Positions 44,289 through 53,542 of a stretch of 64,000 nt of DNA are shown here, one piece after another. The stretch covers positions 299,487 to 363,486 of the forward strand of contig NZ_JAIMID010000003.1 of assembly GCF_019966535.1 (NCBI RefSeq), given 5' to 3'. The DNA is from Mesobacterium pallidum (GTDB taxonomy: Bacteria > Pseudomonadota > Alphaproteobacteria > Rhodobacterales > Rhodobacteraceae). Every line of letters starts with the position of its first letter. The first letter of the stretch is position 1. The notes under the pieces were generated by a model. The model saw only the letters and a program-made list of their open reading frames with translations. It made no database searches and was not told the DNA's origin. Position numbers and translations under genes: made by a program.

Positions 44289-45034
44289 GCGAGGCGCAGC
44301 CGTTTGCGGATTGCCTCGTCACGCAGGCTGATTTCCGTCCCGATGAAGTCATCCGCGTCGGCCGAGGCCATCCACAGCAGCGCCTTGGCCGGCCAGTCCG
44401 GCGGAATGTGGTCCGTCCATTCGAGCCGGCTGACCGGGTTGATGCCCGAGGCCTTGATCTCGCGCTGCATCTGCGTCGCGACGGTCCCCGGCGACAGGCC
44501 CAGCGCGCGGATGCCCTGATCGCGGTATTCCTTGTCGAGGCAGGAGGTCAGCATCGCCGCCCCGGCCTTGGAGGCGCAGTAATGCGACCAGGCCTCGACC
44601 GGCCCATGCGCGGCACCCGAGGACACAGTCAGCACCGTCCCGCCGCCCTGCGCGATCATGCCGGGCAGCACCGCGTGCATGGCATAGAAGACGCCCTTGA
44701 GGTTGATGTCGATCACCCGGCCCCACTCGGCCACGTCGGCGGCGTCCATGCGGGCGATGGGTTCGATCACGCCGGCGTTGTTGATCAGCACGTCCACGCC
44801 GCCCCACAGATCGCCCGCTTTCGCGACCATCGCGGCCACCGCCCCGGCATCCGAGACGTCGCAAGCCTGCGCCACCGCGTCGCCGCCGATCTCGTCCGCA
44901 AGCTTGCCGATCTCGCCGCTCCCGCGCGAGACCAGCATGACCTTTGCGCCGGCCGCGGCAAAGGCCCGCGCCGTCTCTGCCCCGATCCCCCGGCTTGCGC
45001 CCGTCACGATCACCCGTTTGCCCTGCATCTCCAT
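44285..45034 (-). CDS. SDR-family oxidoreductase
   Basis: This 249-residue short-chain dehydrogenase has the cofactor loop VTGASRGIGAETAR, NNAGVIEP near residue 85, catalytic Ser in TVSSGAAHG near 137 and the YCASKAG motif near 150. I start it at ATG 45034 (MEMQGKR), with AAGGAACG upstream; the MQGKR ATG six bases later is possible. It is coupled by ATGA overlap to the crotonase-like gene, so the two may work on the same acyl substrate. That substrate is unknown. Confidence 0.87.
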   Translation of the reverse strand: MEMQGKRVIVTGASRGIGAETARAFAAAGAKVMLVSRGSGEIGKLADEIGGDAVAQACDVSDAGAVAAMVAKAGDLWGGVDVLINNAGVIEPIARMDAADVAEWGRVIDINLKGVFYAMHAVLPGMIAQGGGTVLTVSSGAAHGPVEAWSHYCASKAGAAMLTSCLDKEYRDQGIRALGLSPGTVATQMQREIKASGINPVSRLEWTDHIPPDWPAKALLWMASADADDFIGTEISLRDEAIRKRLRLA

Positions 45035-45188
45035 GCCCCGTTCCTTCGGCTCAAGTTCAGATCGCGGTATTGTCACCGGCGCGGCGGGCAAGCGCAACCG
45101 CTACGGGGAAAGGGTCAGGAAAGCCCCCCTTGACCTTGCCGCGCCGCGCGCGTGAAGGTGAGTCAATCGATTGACGAAAGGTATCATC

Positions 45189-46727
45189 ATGACCCGCTTT
45201 GCCTCGCTTGCCTCGACATCGGCGCTGGCCCTTTGCCTGGGCGCCGGCGCGGCCCAGGCCGATATCACCGCGCAGGAGGTCTGGACCGACCTGCAGGCCT
45301 ACATGACCGGCTTCGGCTACGACATCACCGCGACCACCGCGCAATCCGGCGACACGCTCAATGTCACCGACCTGACCATGTCGATGGAGATCCCGGACGC
45401 CGAAGGCACGGTCATCATCCGCATGGGCGACCTGGCGCTGGTGGACCGCGGTGACGGCACCGTGTCCCTGTCCATCCCCGCCAGCTGGCCGCTTGAATTC
45501 GATGTCGCCATCGCGGGCGAAGACCCGGTGTCGGGCAGGCTCAGCTACCTCAGCGAGGGGATGGAGACGGTGATCTCGGGCAGCCCGGGCGACACGCAGA
45601 CCACTGTCGGCGCCGACAGCATCACGGTGCAGCTGGACGAGGTGACGGCCGAAGGCGAGACCTTTGGCAGCGACGTCTTCCGTGTCGTCATCGGCATGGA
45701 TGACGTGGCCGGCACGGGCACGATGAAGGTGGGCGAGCTACGGGAATTCGACCAGAGCGGATCGGTCGCGCAGGTGACCTACGACATCGATGTGCAGCCG
45801 CCCGAGGAAGAGGAGGACCGCCTCGTCCTGACCGGGACGCTGGACAACCTGGCTTTTGCCGCCACGGGCGCGATCCCGCAGAACACGGACATGGCCGACA
45901 TGGGCGCCGCGGTCGAGGCAGGGTTTGCCGTGGATGCCTCGTATTCCTACGGACCGACTCAGGCGCAGTTCTCGTTCAACGACAACGGCGACACGGTGAA
46001 CGGCACCGCCGGCGCCGCGACCGGCAGCTTTGCCATGATGATGAACGGCGACCGGCTGTCCTACGAGGCGGGCGGGACCGATGCCAAGATCGACCTCACC
46101 GGCTCGCAGCTGCCCTTCCCGGTGTCGCTGGCCATGGCCGAGACCGGCTTCAAGCTGTCGGTGCCGGTCCAGCCCACCGATGATCCGCAGGATTTCGAGC
46201 TGGACGTGACGCTGGGCGGGTTCCAGATGTCCGACATGATCTGGTCGCTCTTCGACATGCAGGGCGTGCTGCCGCGCGACCCGGCGACGATCGACATCGA
46301 CCTCAGCGGCCAGGCCAGGCTGTTCATGAACCTCTTCAAGATCGAGGACGAAATGAGCGGCATGGGCATGGGCCAGGCCCCCGCCATGCCGGGCGAGTTG
46401 CACCAGGTCACGCTTGACGGTCTGCTGGTCGAAGCGGCCGGCGCCCGGCTGACGGGCGAAGGCAGCTTCGCCATCGACAACACGGACATGGAGACCTTTG
46501 ACGGCATGCCCCGCCCGGAAGGCGAGCTGAACCTGACCCTCAGAGGCGCCAATGCGCTGATGGACAACCTCGTCCAGATGGGCCTGCTGCCGCAGGAACA
46601 GGCCATGGGCGCGCGGATGATGATGGGCATGTTCGCCGTCCCGGGCGACGGCGAGGACACGCTGAAATCCACCATCGAGGTAAACGAACAGGGCCACGTC
46701 CTGGCCAATGGCCAACGCCTGCGCTGA
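45189..46727 (+). CDS. DUF2125 periplasmic protein
   Basis: This 512-residue exported protein has a signal peptide (MTRFASLASTSALALCLGAG, cleavage at AQADI). The long acidic beta-rich body matches DUF2125, with repeated short strands and PTDDPQDFELDVTLGGFQMS near residue 330. The family has no known function; such proteins occur widely in alphaproteobacteria. An ATG six codons upstream is possible, but AAGGTATCATC precedes the chosen one. It is divergent from the SDR/crotonase pair. Confidence 0.82.
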   Translation: MTRFASLASTSALALCLGAGAAQADITAQEVWTDLQAYMTGFGYDITATTAQSGDTLNVTDLTMSMEIPDAEGTVIIRMGDLALVDRGDGTVSLSIPASWPLEFDVAIAGEDPVSGRLSYLSEGMETVISGSPGDTQTTVGADSITVQLDEVTAEGETFGSDVFRVVIGMDDVAGTGTMKVGELREFDQSGSVAQVTYDIDVQPPEEEEDRLVLTGTLDNLAFAATGAIPQNTDMADMGAAVEAGFAVDASYSYGPTQAQFSFNDNGDTVNGTAGAATGSFAMMMNGDRLSYEAGGTDAKIDLTGSQLPFPVSLAMAETGFKLSVPVQPTDDPQDFELDVTLGGFQMSDMIWSLFDMQGVLPRDPATIDIDLSGQARLFMNLFKIEDEMSGMGMGQAPAMPGELHQVTLDGLLVEAAGARLTGEGSFAIDNTDMETFDGMPRPEGELNLTLRGANALMDNLVQMGLLPQEQAMGARMMMGMFAVPGDGEDTLKSTIEVNEQGHVLANGQRLR

Positions 46728-46739
46728 GCGCTGAGGCGG

Positions 46740-47050
46740 AAGCGAGGGGTCAGCCCCTCGCGCCGGAGGCGCGGCGCGTCAACTACGCCGGAGGCGCGGC
46801 GCGTCAACTACGCCGGAGGCGCGGCGCGTCAACTACGCCGGAGGCGCGGCACGTCAACTGCGCCAGAGGCGCGGTACCACAACAAGCGAGGGGCCAGCCC
46901 CTCGCGCTCCCCGGCATATTTTCGGAAAGATGAAGGGGATCGGGGTGCCTGGTCCCCTTGTTGCGAGGCATCGCACCGGGGCGCCCGAGGCGCGTGTCGG
47001 AGTGAGGGGCCAGCCCCTCACACTCCCCGGAGTTTAGGGGCAAGATGAAG
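46740..47050. repeat. GAGGGG repeat elements with embedded 25-bp tandem array
   Basis: A GCGAGGGG..CCCCTCGC unit opens the block. Five 25-bp tandem copies (CGCCGGAGGCGCGGCGCGTCAACTA type) follow, starting at 46761, 46786, 46811, 46836 and 46861, the last diverged. Then come another GAGGGGCCAGCCCCTCGC unit and a GGCATATTTTCGGAAAGATGAAGG box (46914-46937). A second, shorter element at 47001-47050 ends in GGCAAGATGAAG, and a reverse box copy lies at 47072-47094. This accounts for most of the 513-base gap before pmbA. Confidence 0.85.
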
Positions 47051-47240
47051 AACGGATCGGGGCGCCCCTGCCTTCACTTTTCTAGAAATACTCAATGCAA
47101 CCGAGCCCGTCGGCGTCGCCTCGTGGTATTGGGCGCGCCGTGGATGCCGCGCGCTTTCGACGCTGGAAACCGCAAGCGGCGCTTGAACCGGGACCGCCCG
47201 GCGTTTACCTCCGAACAGACCCAAGTGACCCGGAGGCCGC

Positions 47241-48587
47241 ATGATCCGCCCCTTGCCCGACCTGACCCAAGCGCTGCTGAGCGCCGCCAAACGCGCCGGC
47301 GCCGATGCGGCCGATGCCATCGCCGTCTCGGCCAGCTCGATCTCGATCGACATCCGCCACGGCGCGCTGGAGCAGGCAGAGCGGTCCGAGGGCACCGACT
47401 TGGGCCTGCGCGTGCTGATCGGGCGGCGCCAGGCCTGCGTGTCCGCCTCGGACACGCGCGACGAAACCATCGCCGAGATGGCCGCGCGCGCCGTCGCCAT
47501 GGCCCGCGAGGCGCCGGAGGACCCTTATGCCGGGCTCGCCGAGCCGGGAGACGTGGTCAGGAATGGCACGGCCGAGGGTCTCGACCTCTGCGATCCGGCC
47601 GAAGAGCCGGCCCCCGCCACGTTGCAGGACATGGCGGTCCGGGCCGAGGCCGCCGCGCTGGAGAACGCGGGCGTTTCCCAGGTGCAATCCGCCTCGGCCG
47701 GCTACGGCGCGCGTGAGTTCCACATGGCGGCGACCAACGGCTTTTCGGGCGGCTACGCGCGGACCTCGACCTCGGTCTCCTGCGTCGCCATCTCGGGCGA
47801 AGGGCTGGGGATGGAGCGCGACTACGACGGCGACAGCCGGATCTACGCCACAGACCTGCGCAGCCCCGAAGAGATCGGTGCCCGCGCGGCCGAACGCGCG
47901 GTCGAACGCCGCGCCCCGCGCAAGCCCGCCACCGGCGCCTACCCGGTGCTGTTCGACGAACGTATCTCGAGTTCGCTCATCGGGCACGTGCTGGCGGCGG
48001 CCAGCGGCAGCGCCGTGGCGCGCGGGTCGTCCTGGCTGCGCGGCCGCCTGGGCGAGGTGATCCTGCCCGAGGCCCTGTCGATCACCGAGGATCCGCACCG
48101 CCCCCGCGTCGGCAATTCGCGCCTGTTCGATGCCGAGGGGCTGGCGACCCGGCCGCGCGACATCGTCCGCGATGGCGTCCTGCAGGGCTGGACCATGGAC
48201 CTGGCCACCGCGCGGCAACTGGGGCTGCAATCCACCGCCAATGCCACGCGCGGCACCTCGGCCCCGCCGTCCCCGTCCAACTGGAACATCGCGCTGACTC
48301 AGGGCACCGCCAGCCGCGAAGAGCTGATCCGCGACATGGGCACCGGGCTGCTGGTCACCTCGCTTATCGGCGCCACGATCAACCCCAACACCGGGGATTA
48401 TTCGCGCGGCGCTTCGGGTTTCTGGATCGAGAACGGCGAGATCGCCTACCCGGTCAACGAATGCACCATCGCGGGGAACCTGCTGGAGGTTCTGCCCCGG
48501 CTGACCCCCGCCAACGACGCGCGCAGCTGGCTGTCCACGGTGGTGCCCTCGCTGCTGGTCGAGGGGCTGACCCTTGCCGGAAACTGA
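47241..48587 (+). CDS. pmbA: PmbA/TldE-family metallopeptidase partner
   Basis: PmbA (TldE) pairs with TldD, the zinc-binding subunit, to degrade unfolded peptides and process some modified peptides. The 448-residue protein has the family layout: a start with HGALEQAERSEGTDLGLRVL near residue 40 and the FDERISSSLIGHVLAAASGSAVARG core near 240. GTSAPPSPSNWNIALTQG and MGTGLLVTSLIGATINPNTG follow near 340-380. It lacks the HExxxH zinc motif, as expected for the E subunit. tldD is not in the window. Confidence 0.93.
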   Translation: MIRPLPDLTQALLSAAKRAGADAADAIAVSASSISIDIRHGALEQAERSEGTDLGLRVLIGRRQACVSASDTRDETIAEMAARAVAMAREAPEDPYAGLAEPGDVVRNGTAEGLDLCDPAEEPAPATLQDMAVRAEAAALENAGVSQVQSASAGYGAREFHMAATNGFSGGYARTSTSVSCVAISGEGLGMERDYDGDSRIYATDLRSPEEIGARAAERAVERRAPRKPATGAYPVLFDERISSSLIGHVLAAASGSAVARGSSWLRGRLGEVILPEALSITEDPHRPRVGNSRLFDAEGLATRPRDIVRDGVLQGWTMDLATARQLGLQSTANATRGTSAPPSPSNWNIALTQGTASREELIRDMGTGLLVTSLIGATINPNTGDYSRGASGFWIENGEIAYPVNECTIAGNLLEVLPRLTPANDARSWLSTVVPSLLVEGLTLAGN

Positions 48588-49353
48588 CCTCGAGCTGCTG
48601 ATCCGGGCCGCCCGCGCGGCGGGGCAGACCGTGCGCGACCTGCTCGGCCAGCCGCTGGAGATCGAGGAAAAGGACGATGGCGCCGGGCCGGTCACCCAGG
48701 CCGACCTGGCCGCCAATGCGACACTGGAACGGGTGCTGCGCGGGGCCCGGCCCGATTATGGCTGGCTGAGCGAGGAGAGCCCGCCGGATTCGGAGCGGCT
48801 GAGCGCCCCTGCCACCTTTGTCGTCGATCCGATCGACGGCACCCGCAGTTTCATCCAGGGCGACACGACCTGGGCGCATTCGCTGGCGGTCGTGCGGGAT
48901 GGCAAGCCGGTCGCCGCCGCCGTGTACCTGCCGATGCGGGACCGCATGTTCTCGGCCGCCCTGGGCCAGGGCGCGGATCTGAACGGCGCAGCGTTGGTGC
49001 CCTCGGTCGCGCATAATCCCGACGGCGCGCGGGTGCTGGCCGCCAAGCCCGCGCTGGCCGCCGAGCACTGGAAGGGCGCGCCACCCGAGCTCTACCGTCA
49101 TTACCGGCCCTCGCTGGCCTACCGGCTGTGCCTCGTGGCCGAGGGGCGATTCGATGCCATGCTGACGCTGCGACCGTCCTGGGAATGGGACATCGCCGCC
49201 GGCACACTGATCTGCCAGGAGGCCGGCGCCCGGGTCACCGACCGCACCGGCGCACCGCTGCGGTTCAACAACGCCGACCCGCGCACCCGCGGCATCCTGG
49301 CCGCCGCGCCGGGCTTGCACGGCCCGCTGCTGGCGCGGCTGGGGCCGGCATGA
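48574..49353 (+). CDS. Inositol monophosphatase-family phosphatase (CysQ-like)
   Basis: This Mg2+-dependent, Li+-sensitive-type phosphatase of 259 residues has metal motifs LSEESPPDSERL near residue 65, VVDPIDGTRSFIQG near 86 and WEWDIAAGTLICQEAG near 200. Closest in style to CysQ (3'-phosphoadenosine 5'-phosphate) or histidinol-phosphatase-like IMPases. A TGA at 48568 limits the start, so TTG 48574 is the best candidate, overlapping pmbA by 14 bases. It precedes DUF4170 and waaA-lpxK, an order I recognise from other Rhodobacteraceae. Confidence 0.85.
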   Translation: MPETDLELLIRAARAAGQTVRDLLGQPLEIEEKDDGAGPVTQADLAANATLERVLRGARPDYGWLSEESPPDSERLSAPATFVVDPIDGTRSFIQGDTTWAHSLAVVRDGKPVAAAVYLPMRDRMFSAALGQGADLNGAALVPSVAHNPDGARVLAAKPALAAEHWKGAPPELYRHYRPSLAYRLCLVAEGRFDAMLTLRPSWEWDIAAGTLICQEAGARVTDRTGAPLRFNNADPRTRGILAAAPGLHGPLLARLGPA

Positions 49354-49488
49354 GCGCCCGCGTGTTCATTCGCTGTTCATCCGGATGGCGTATCCGGTCC
49401 GGCATGGCCGGCGCCCGCGCCCTGTCCTTGCACCTGCAGCATTTGCCGCTAGGGTCGGGGCGATGCCGAGATGCTGAAAGGACATGCC

Positions 49489-49719
49489 ATGCAACGCCTG
49501 CACCTGGTCTTCGGGGGCGAGTTGGTCGATCCGGCCAAGACCGTCTTTCGCGATGTGAACGACCTGCATATCGTCGGCATCTTCCCGGATTACGCCACCG
49601 CCTACGACGCCTGGAAGGCCGAGGCGCAGCGCACCGTGGACAATGCCCACATGCGCTATTTCATCGCGCACCTGCACAGGCTGCGCGATGAGGAGGCCGG
49701 GGAAAACGCCGGCGGCTGA
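49489..49719 (+). CDS. DUF4170 protein
   Basis: This 76-residue soluble protein matches DUF4170 (MQRLHLVFGGELVDPAKTVF, then DVNDLHIVGIFPDYATAYDA and an FIAHLHRLRDEE end). No catalytic motif is visible. I start it at ATG 49489 with AAAGGACATGCC upstream; another ATG six codons earlier is less likely. It lies 21 bases before waaA, which suggests a link to lipid A/Kdo assembly, though the family's role is unknown. Confidence 0.82.
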   Translation: MQRLHLVFGGELVDPAKTVFRDVNDLHIVGIFPDYATAYDAWKAEAQRTVDNAHMRYFIAHLHRLRDEEAGENAGG

Positions 49720-49740
49720 CGTCGCCCCAGGGGCCGGGCG

Positions 49741-50973
49741 ATGAAACGGCCGCTGTCGCTCAAGGCCTACCAGGCGCTGTCGCGGCGCGGGCCGCGTCCA
49801 CCTTCCGTCGATCCGGCAACGCGGGCGCCACGGCCCAAGGATCGCCGTGTCTTCTGGGTCCATGCACCCGACACCAGCCGCCGTGCCGCGGCGCTGCACC
49901 TCGCGGGCCGCATCGCCCTGCAAAGCGGCGAGCCGGCGCATGTGCTGCTGACCACGCTCGAGGACACGCCACCGCAGCTGCACAAGCGCCCCTACATCAC
50001 CTGGGAGCCCTGTCCGGCCGAACATCCCGAAACGGTGGCCGAGTTCATCGACCACTGGATGCCCGACCTCTGTCTCTGGTCGACCGGAGAGCTGCGGCCC
50101 CTGCTGATCGCGCGGGCCGACGAAGCAGGGGTGCCGATGATCCTCGTGGACGCGGCGGAGGGCGCGCTGTCGGACCGATCGCTGCGGCCCCTGCTTGACC
50201 TCACGCGCAGCACGCTGGACCGCTTTTCCGCGATCTACGCCGGCTCGGCCAATGCCGCGCGGCGGTTGCGCCGGCTGGGCGTGGCGGATGACGACATCCA
50301 CCTCAGCGGGCCCTTGCAGGACGGCGCCATCCCGCTGCGCGTGAACGAGGCGGAACTGGAAGAGATGAGCGACGTCTTCGGCAGCCGCCCGGTCTGGCTC
50401 GCCGCGCGTCTGGCGGCGGACGAGGTCTGCGAGGTGCTCGAGGCGCATCAGCGCGCCCTGCGCACCGCGCATCGGCTGCTGCTGATCCTCGTGCCCGAGG
50501 ACCCCGAGGCGCCCGAACCCTTCATCGACGCGCTGCAGGATTCGGGGCTGGCCTACGTGCAATGGTCCACGGGCGGCTGGCCGGACGAACAGACCGAGGT
50601 GATCCTGGCCGACACCCGCGGCGAGATGGGGCTGTGGTATCGCCTGGCCCCGATCACCTTCGTCGGCGGCTCGCTGGCCTCGGGGACGGGCGGGCATGAC
50701 CCCTACGAGGCTGCCACGCTGGGCTCGGCCATCATCTACGGGCCGCACGTGCGGCGTCACCTCGCGGCCTACAACCGCCTGGCCGCCGCGGGGGCCGCAC
50801 GGGTGGTCAAGGACGCCTCGGGCCTCGCGGCGGCTGTAACCTGGCTGATCGCGCCGGATGTCTCGGCCTCGATGGCGCATTCGGCCTGGGAATGCCTGTC
50901 CGAGGGCGCCGAGGTCACGGACCAGGTGGTCGACCTGGCGCTGGACCTGCTTGACCACGCGGGGGGCGGCTGA
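49741..50973 (+). CDS. waaA: 3-deoxy-D-manno-octulosonate transferase
   Basis: WaaA (KdtA) adds Kdo sugars from CMP-Kdo to lipid IVA at the inner membrane. The 410-residue protein has the N-terminal half with [20 protein letters not shown] near residue 38 and the Glycos_transf_N pattern. The C-terminal half has the donor-site stretch [23 protein letters not shown] near 305-328, typical of KdtA. It appears to lack the usual N-terminal membrane helix. The stop overlaps the lpxK start (TGATG), so the two are cotranslated. Confidence 0.9.
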   Translation: MKRPLSLKAYQALSRRGPRPPSVDPATRAPRPKDRRVFWVHAPDTSRRAAALHLAGRIALQSGEPAHVLLTTLEDTPPQLHKRPYITWEPCPAEHPETVAEFIDHWMPDLCLWSTGELRPLLIARADEAGVPMILVDAAEGALSDRSLRPLLDLTRSTLDRFSAIYAGSANAARRLRRLGVADDDIHLSGPLQDGAIPLRVNEAELEEMSDVFGSRPVWLAARLAADEVCEVLEAHQRALRTAHRLLLILVPEDPEAPEPFIDALQDSGLAYVQWSTGGWPDEQTEVILADTRGEMGLWYRLAPITFVGGSLASGTGGHDPYEAATLGSAIIYGPHVRRHLAAYNRLAAAGAARVVKDASGLAAAVTWLIAPDVSASMAHSAWECLSEGAEVTDQVVDLALDLLDHAGGG

Positions 50974-51965
50974 TGCGCGCGCCCGCTTTCTGGGACCGCC
51001 CGCCGGGGCTGGTGGCGCGCCTGTTGGCGCCGCTGGGCGCGCTGACCGCTCGGGCGACGCGGGCACGTGTGGCCCGCGGGCCGGGCTATCGCCCTGCGGT
51101 GCCGGTGATCTGCGTCGGCAACATCAACGCGGGCGGCACCGGCAAGACGCCGACCGTGATCGCGCTGGTGCAGGCGTTGCAGGGGCGCGGGCTGGCACCG
51201 CATGTGATTTCGCGCGGCTACGGCGGGTCTGCGCGCGACGCGGTGACCGTGGACCCGCGCCGCCACTCGGCCGAGCAGGTCGGGGACGAGCCGCTGCTGC
51301 TGGCCGCCTTTGCCCCCGTCCACGTGGCCCGCGACCGGGCCGAGGCCGCCCGGCTGGCCGAAGCCGCCGGGGCGGATGTCATCGTGATGGATGACGGGCT
51401 CCAGAACCCCTCGGTCGCCAAGGACCTGACGCTGGTGGTGGTCGATGCGGGGGCGGGTTTTGGCAACGGGTTCTGCCTGCCTGCCGGCCCCTTGCGCGAA
51501 CCCGTGGCGGCCGGGCTGGCCCGCTCCGATCTCGTGCTGACGATTGGCGATGCCGAGGCTCAGGCGGCCTTCGAGACCCGCTGGGGCGGTGAGATCGCCC
51601 TGCCCCGCCTGCGTGCATGCCTGGAACCGTTGCAAACCGGGATGGACTGGGAGGGGCTCCGTTGCCTCGCCTTCGCAGGGATCGGCAACCCATCCAAGTT
51701 CTTCCGCACGCTACGGAGTCTCGGGGCGGACTTGGTGCGGGCCGAGGCTTTGGACGATCATCAGGCCCTGACCCCGACCCTGCTGCGCCGGCTGGAAGCC
51801 GAGGCGCTGCAGGCCGGCGCGCAGATCGTCTGCACCGAGAAGGACGCGGTACGCCTCCCGGCGGAGTTCCGGCCAAAGGTGGTGACGCTGCCGGTGCGCC
51901 TGGTCTTTGACGACACCGCTTCGCTGGACGCGGCACTTGATGGAACCATGCCCGCGAAGCGTTGA
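50973..51965 (+). CDS. lpxK: Tetraacyldisaccharide 4'-kinase
   Basis: LpxK phosphorylates the 4' position of the lipid A precursor at the inner membrane. The 330-residue protein has the N-terminal basic helix with [19 protein letters not shown], the P-loop [12 protein letters not shown] (residues ~48-59), VISRGYGG near 80 and a [15 protein letters not shown] motif near 136. The family body is complete through [10 protein letters not shown] near 290. Together with waaA it indicates Kdo-lipid A synthesis. Confidence 0.94.
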   Translation: MRAPAFWDRPPGLVARLLAPLGALTARATRARVARGPGYRPAVPVICVGNINAGGTGKTPTVIALVQALQGRGLAPHVISRGYGGSARDAVTVDPRRHSAEQVGDEPLLLAAFAPVHVARDRAEAARLAEAAGADVIVMDDGLQNPSVAKDLTLVVVDAGAGFGNGFCLPAGPLREPVAAGLARSDLVLTIGDAEAQAAFETRWGGEIALPRLRACLEPLQTGMDWEGLRCLAFAGIGNPSKFFRTLRSLGADLVRAEALDDHQALTPTLLRRLEAEALQAGAQIVCTEKDAVRLPAEFRPKVVTLPVRLVFDDTASLDAALDGTMPAKR

Positions 51966-52045
51966 AACTCAACGTTTCTTTTTCCTTGACCTAAAGTCCG
52001 CTTGAGGTCGCATCCTTGGATCATCAACGCAATCGGAGATGACCC

Positions 52046-52216
52046 ATGTTCACGTCCTTCTTTCAATCCCGCCCTTCGGACATCACCCGCCGCATCGAAG
52101 AAGAGGTGCAGGCCCTGTGCCGCGACCGGCAGATCGCTGCCCTGATGGCCCGGCGTGATGGCACTGCCGAGCCCGCCATCGATTGTGGCTGCGTCGAGAC
52201 CCGGTCACACAGGTGA
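52046..52216 (+). CDS. Small 56-residue ORF
   Basis: The product starts MFTSFFQSRPSDITRRIEEE and ends with a CGC motif near residue 48. It is soluble and charged with no known domain. A GGAGATGACCC ribosome site and a TTGACC-like box 60 bases upstream (in TTCCTTGACCTAAAG) support expression. It sits alone between lpxK and another small ORF. Confidence 0.5.
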   Translation: MFTSFFQSRPSDITRRIEEEVQALCRDRQIAALMARRDGTAEPAIDCGCVETRSHR

Positions 52217-52307
52217 CAGGAACCGGCCGCGCCACGGAAGCTTCACAAATATGCCACGTCGGGTTGCAACGTTAACGAATTGTTAACCAAAATGAAGGCG
52301 ACCCATA

Positions 52308-52496
52308 GTGCAGAAACTGATCCTTGGACTCGTGCTGGCAGGGGCCTGCCTGCCCGTGCACGCGGCCCCCGCCCTTGCGCCGCAGATACCCACAGCGGCG
52401 ACCACAGACGAACTCGGCCACGGCGGCGGGTGCCGCAAGTCCTCTCCGCCCGGGCAATGCTGCCACGCGGGCAAACAGCCGTATCACTGCCACTGA
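52308..52496 (+). CDS. Small secreted Cys/His-rich protein (YHCH-like)
   Basis: The 62-residue product begins at GTG 52308 and has a signal peptide (MQKLILGLVLAGACLPVHAA). The mature part is about 43 residues and contains GHGGGCRKSS, QCCHAG and the terminal PYHCH. Short periplasmic proteins with a YHxH end are known in alphaproteobacteria (YHYH/YHCH type); this looks like one. The CxxHxG and YHCH residues could bind metal. GAAGG lies about ten bases before the start. A terminator follows. Confidence 0.6.
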   Translation: MQKLILGLVLAGACLPVHAAPALAPQIPTAATTDELGHGGGCRKSSPPGQCCHAGKQPYHCH

Positions 52497-52510
52497 CCGC
52501 ACCAACGAAA

Positions 52511-52539
52511 AACGCCCCGATCCGCTGGATCGGGGCGTT
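52511..52539. terminator. Bidirectional terminator between small ORF and rpmD
   Basis: AACGCCCCGATCC (52511-52523) pairs with GGATCGGGGCGTT (52527-52539), a 13-base perfect stem with a three-base loop. It is flanked by A-rich sequence on the left and TTCCTGTTCTGT on the right. It can end the ribosomal operon from the right and the small gene from the left. Confidence 0.85.
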
Positions 52540-52581
52540 CCTGTTCTGTGATCACCGGGCCGAGACCCGGAAGACGCTGGC

Positions 52582-52770
52582 TCAGCCGCGCTCTTCGACG
52601 ATCTCGACGAGGTGCGGGATCTTGTTGATCATGCCGCGGACCGAGGGGGTGTCCTCGAGCTCGCGAGTCTTGTGCATCTTGTTCAGGCCCAGGCCGATGA
52701 GGGTCTTGCGCTGAATCTCGGGGCGACGGATCGGCGAGCCGATCTGCTTGACGACGATGGTCTTGGCCAT
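52582..52770 (-). CDS. rpmD: 50S ribosomal protein L30
   Basis: This 62-residue protein of the 50S subunit starts [20 protein letters not shown] and has the [17 protein letters not shown] core. It is the last gene of the minus-strand run here, three bases after rpsE and followed by a terminator. In the common spc order rplO and secY come next; neither is present. Confidence 0.96.
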   Translation of the reverse strand: MAKTIVVKQIGSPIRRPEIQRKTLIGLGLNKMHKTRELEDTPSVRGMINKIPHLVEIVEERG

Positions 52771-52773
52771 GGT

Positions 52774-53352
52774 TTACGCTTCCTCTGCGACTTGGCTCGA
52801 CTCGGCCGGGGCCTCGTCGCGCTTGGGCAGGATGTCGGCCACTTTCTTGCCGCGGCGCTGGGCCACGGTGCGGGGCGACATTTCCTTTTTCAGACCGTCC
52901 AGGGTGGCGCGGATCATGTTGTAGGGGTTCTGCGAGCCGATCGACTTGGCGACCACGTCCTGGACGCCCAGCATCTCGAACACGGCGCGCATCGGACCAC
53001 CGGCGATGATCCCGGTCCCGGTCGGGGCGGTGCGCATGACGACGCGGCCTGCGCCGTGACGGCCCTCGATGTCGTGGTGCAGCGTGCGGCCTTCGCGCAG
53101 CGGCACGCGGATCATCTGGCGCTTGGCCTGCTCGGTCGCCTTGCGGATGGCCTCGGGGACCTCCTTGGCCTTGCCCTTGCCAAAGCCGACGCGGCCCTTC
53201 TGGTCACCGACCACGACGAGCGCGGCGAAGCCGAAGCGCTTACCGCCCTTGACGGTCTTGGACACGCGGTTGATCGCGACCAGGCGATCTGCGAATTCCG
53301 GTGCTTCCTCGCGGTCGCGACGGTTGCCCCGGCGGTTATCACGTTCTGCCAT
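52774..53352 (-). CDS. rpsE: 30S ribosomal protein S5
   Basis: S5 takes part in decoding accuracy. The 192-residue protein has the RNA-binding start [20 protein letters not shown] and the GxGxxG loop [15 protein letters not shown], then [14 protein letters not shown] near 120. It starts at [10 protein letters not shown] (ATG 53352) with AAGGAAG upstream. A 190-base gap containing hairpin repeats separates it from rplR, unlike the short gaps elsewhere in this operon. Confidence 0.97.
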   Translation of the reverse strand: MAERDNRRGNRRDREEAPEFADRLVAINRVSKTVKGGKRFGFAALVVVGDQKGRVGFGKGKAKEVPEAIRKATEQAKRQMIRVPLREGRTLHHDIEGRHGAGRVVMRTAPTGTGIIAGGPMRAVFEMLGVQDVVAKSIGSQNPYNMIRATLDGLKKEMSPRTVAQRRGKKVADILPKRDEAPAESSQVAEEA

Positions 53353-53459
53353 GAATGGCTTCCTTATCACTGCGGCCTCGCGGCCTGATGTCACAACCGA
53401 AGTGAGTGCGCGGACGCGGCTCCCCGGTCATCGAGGCGGTCACCCGCCTGCAAAATGCA

Positions 53460-53534
53460 AGGTGGGGTAAAACCCCACCCTACGGATTTCTCGAACCGTC
53501 CGGAGGGACGGTAGGGTGGGGTTAGACCCCACCC
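53460..53534. repeat. Nested hairpin repeats inside the ribosomal operon
   Basis: GGTGGGGT/ACCCCACC (53461-53479), CCGTCC/GGACGG (53496-53511) and GGGTGGGGT/ACCCCACCC (53514-53534) are consecutive hairpins. The outer pair AACCCCACCCTAC (53471-53483) and GTAGGGTGGGGTT (53511-53523) forms a larger 13-base perfect stem, so alternative folds exist. It lies between rplR and rpsE. Confidence 0.85.
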
Positions 53535-53542
53535 ATGCTCCG

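Noticed and set aside
46761..46885. CRISPR array suggested by regular repeats
   Set aside because: The 25-bp units are directly adjacent with no spacers, and no cas gene is present; this is a tandem repeat.
49350..49691. ATG overlapping the CysQ-like stop with an open frame through DUF4170
   Set aside because: Product is Arg/Gly-rich with no domain and overlaps DUF4170 in another frame; not supported.
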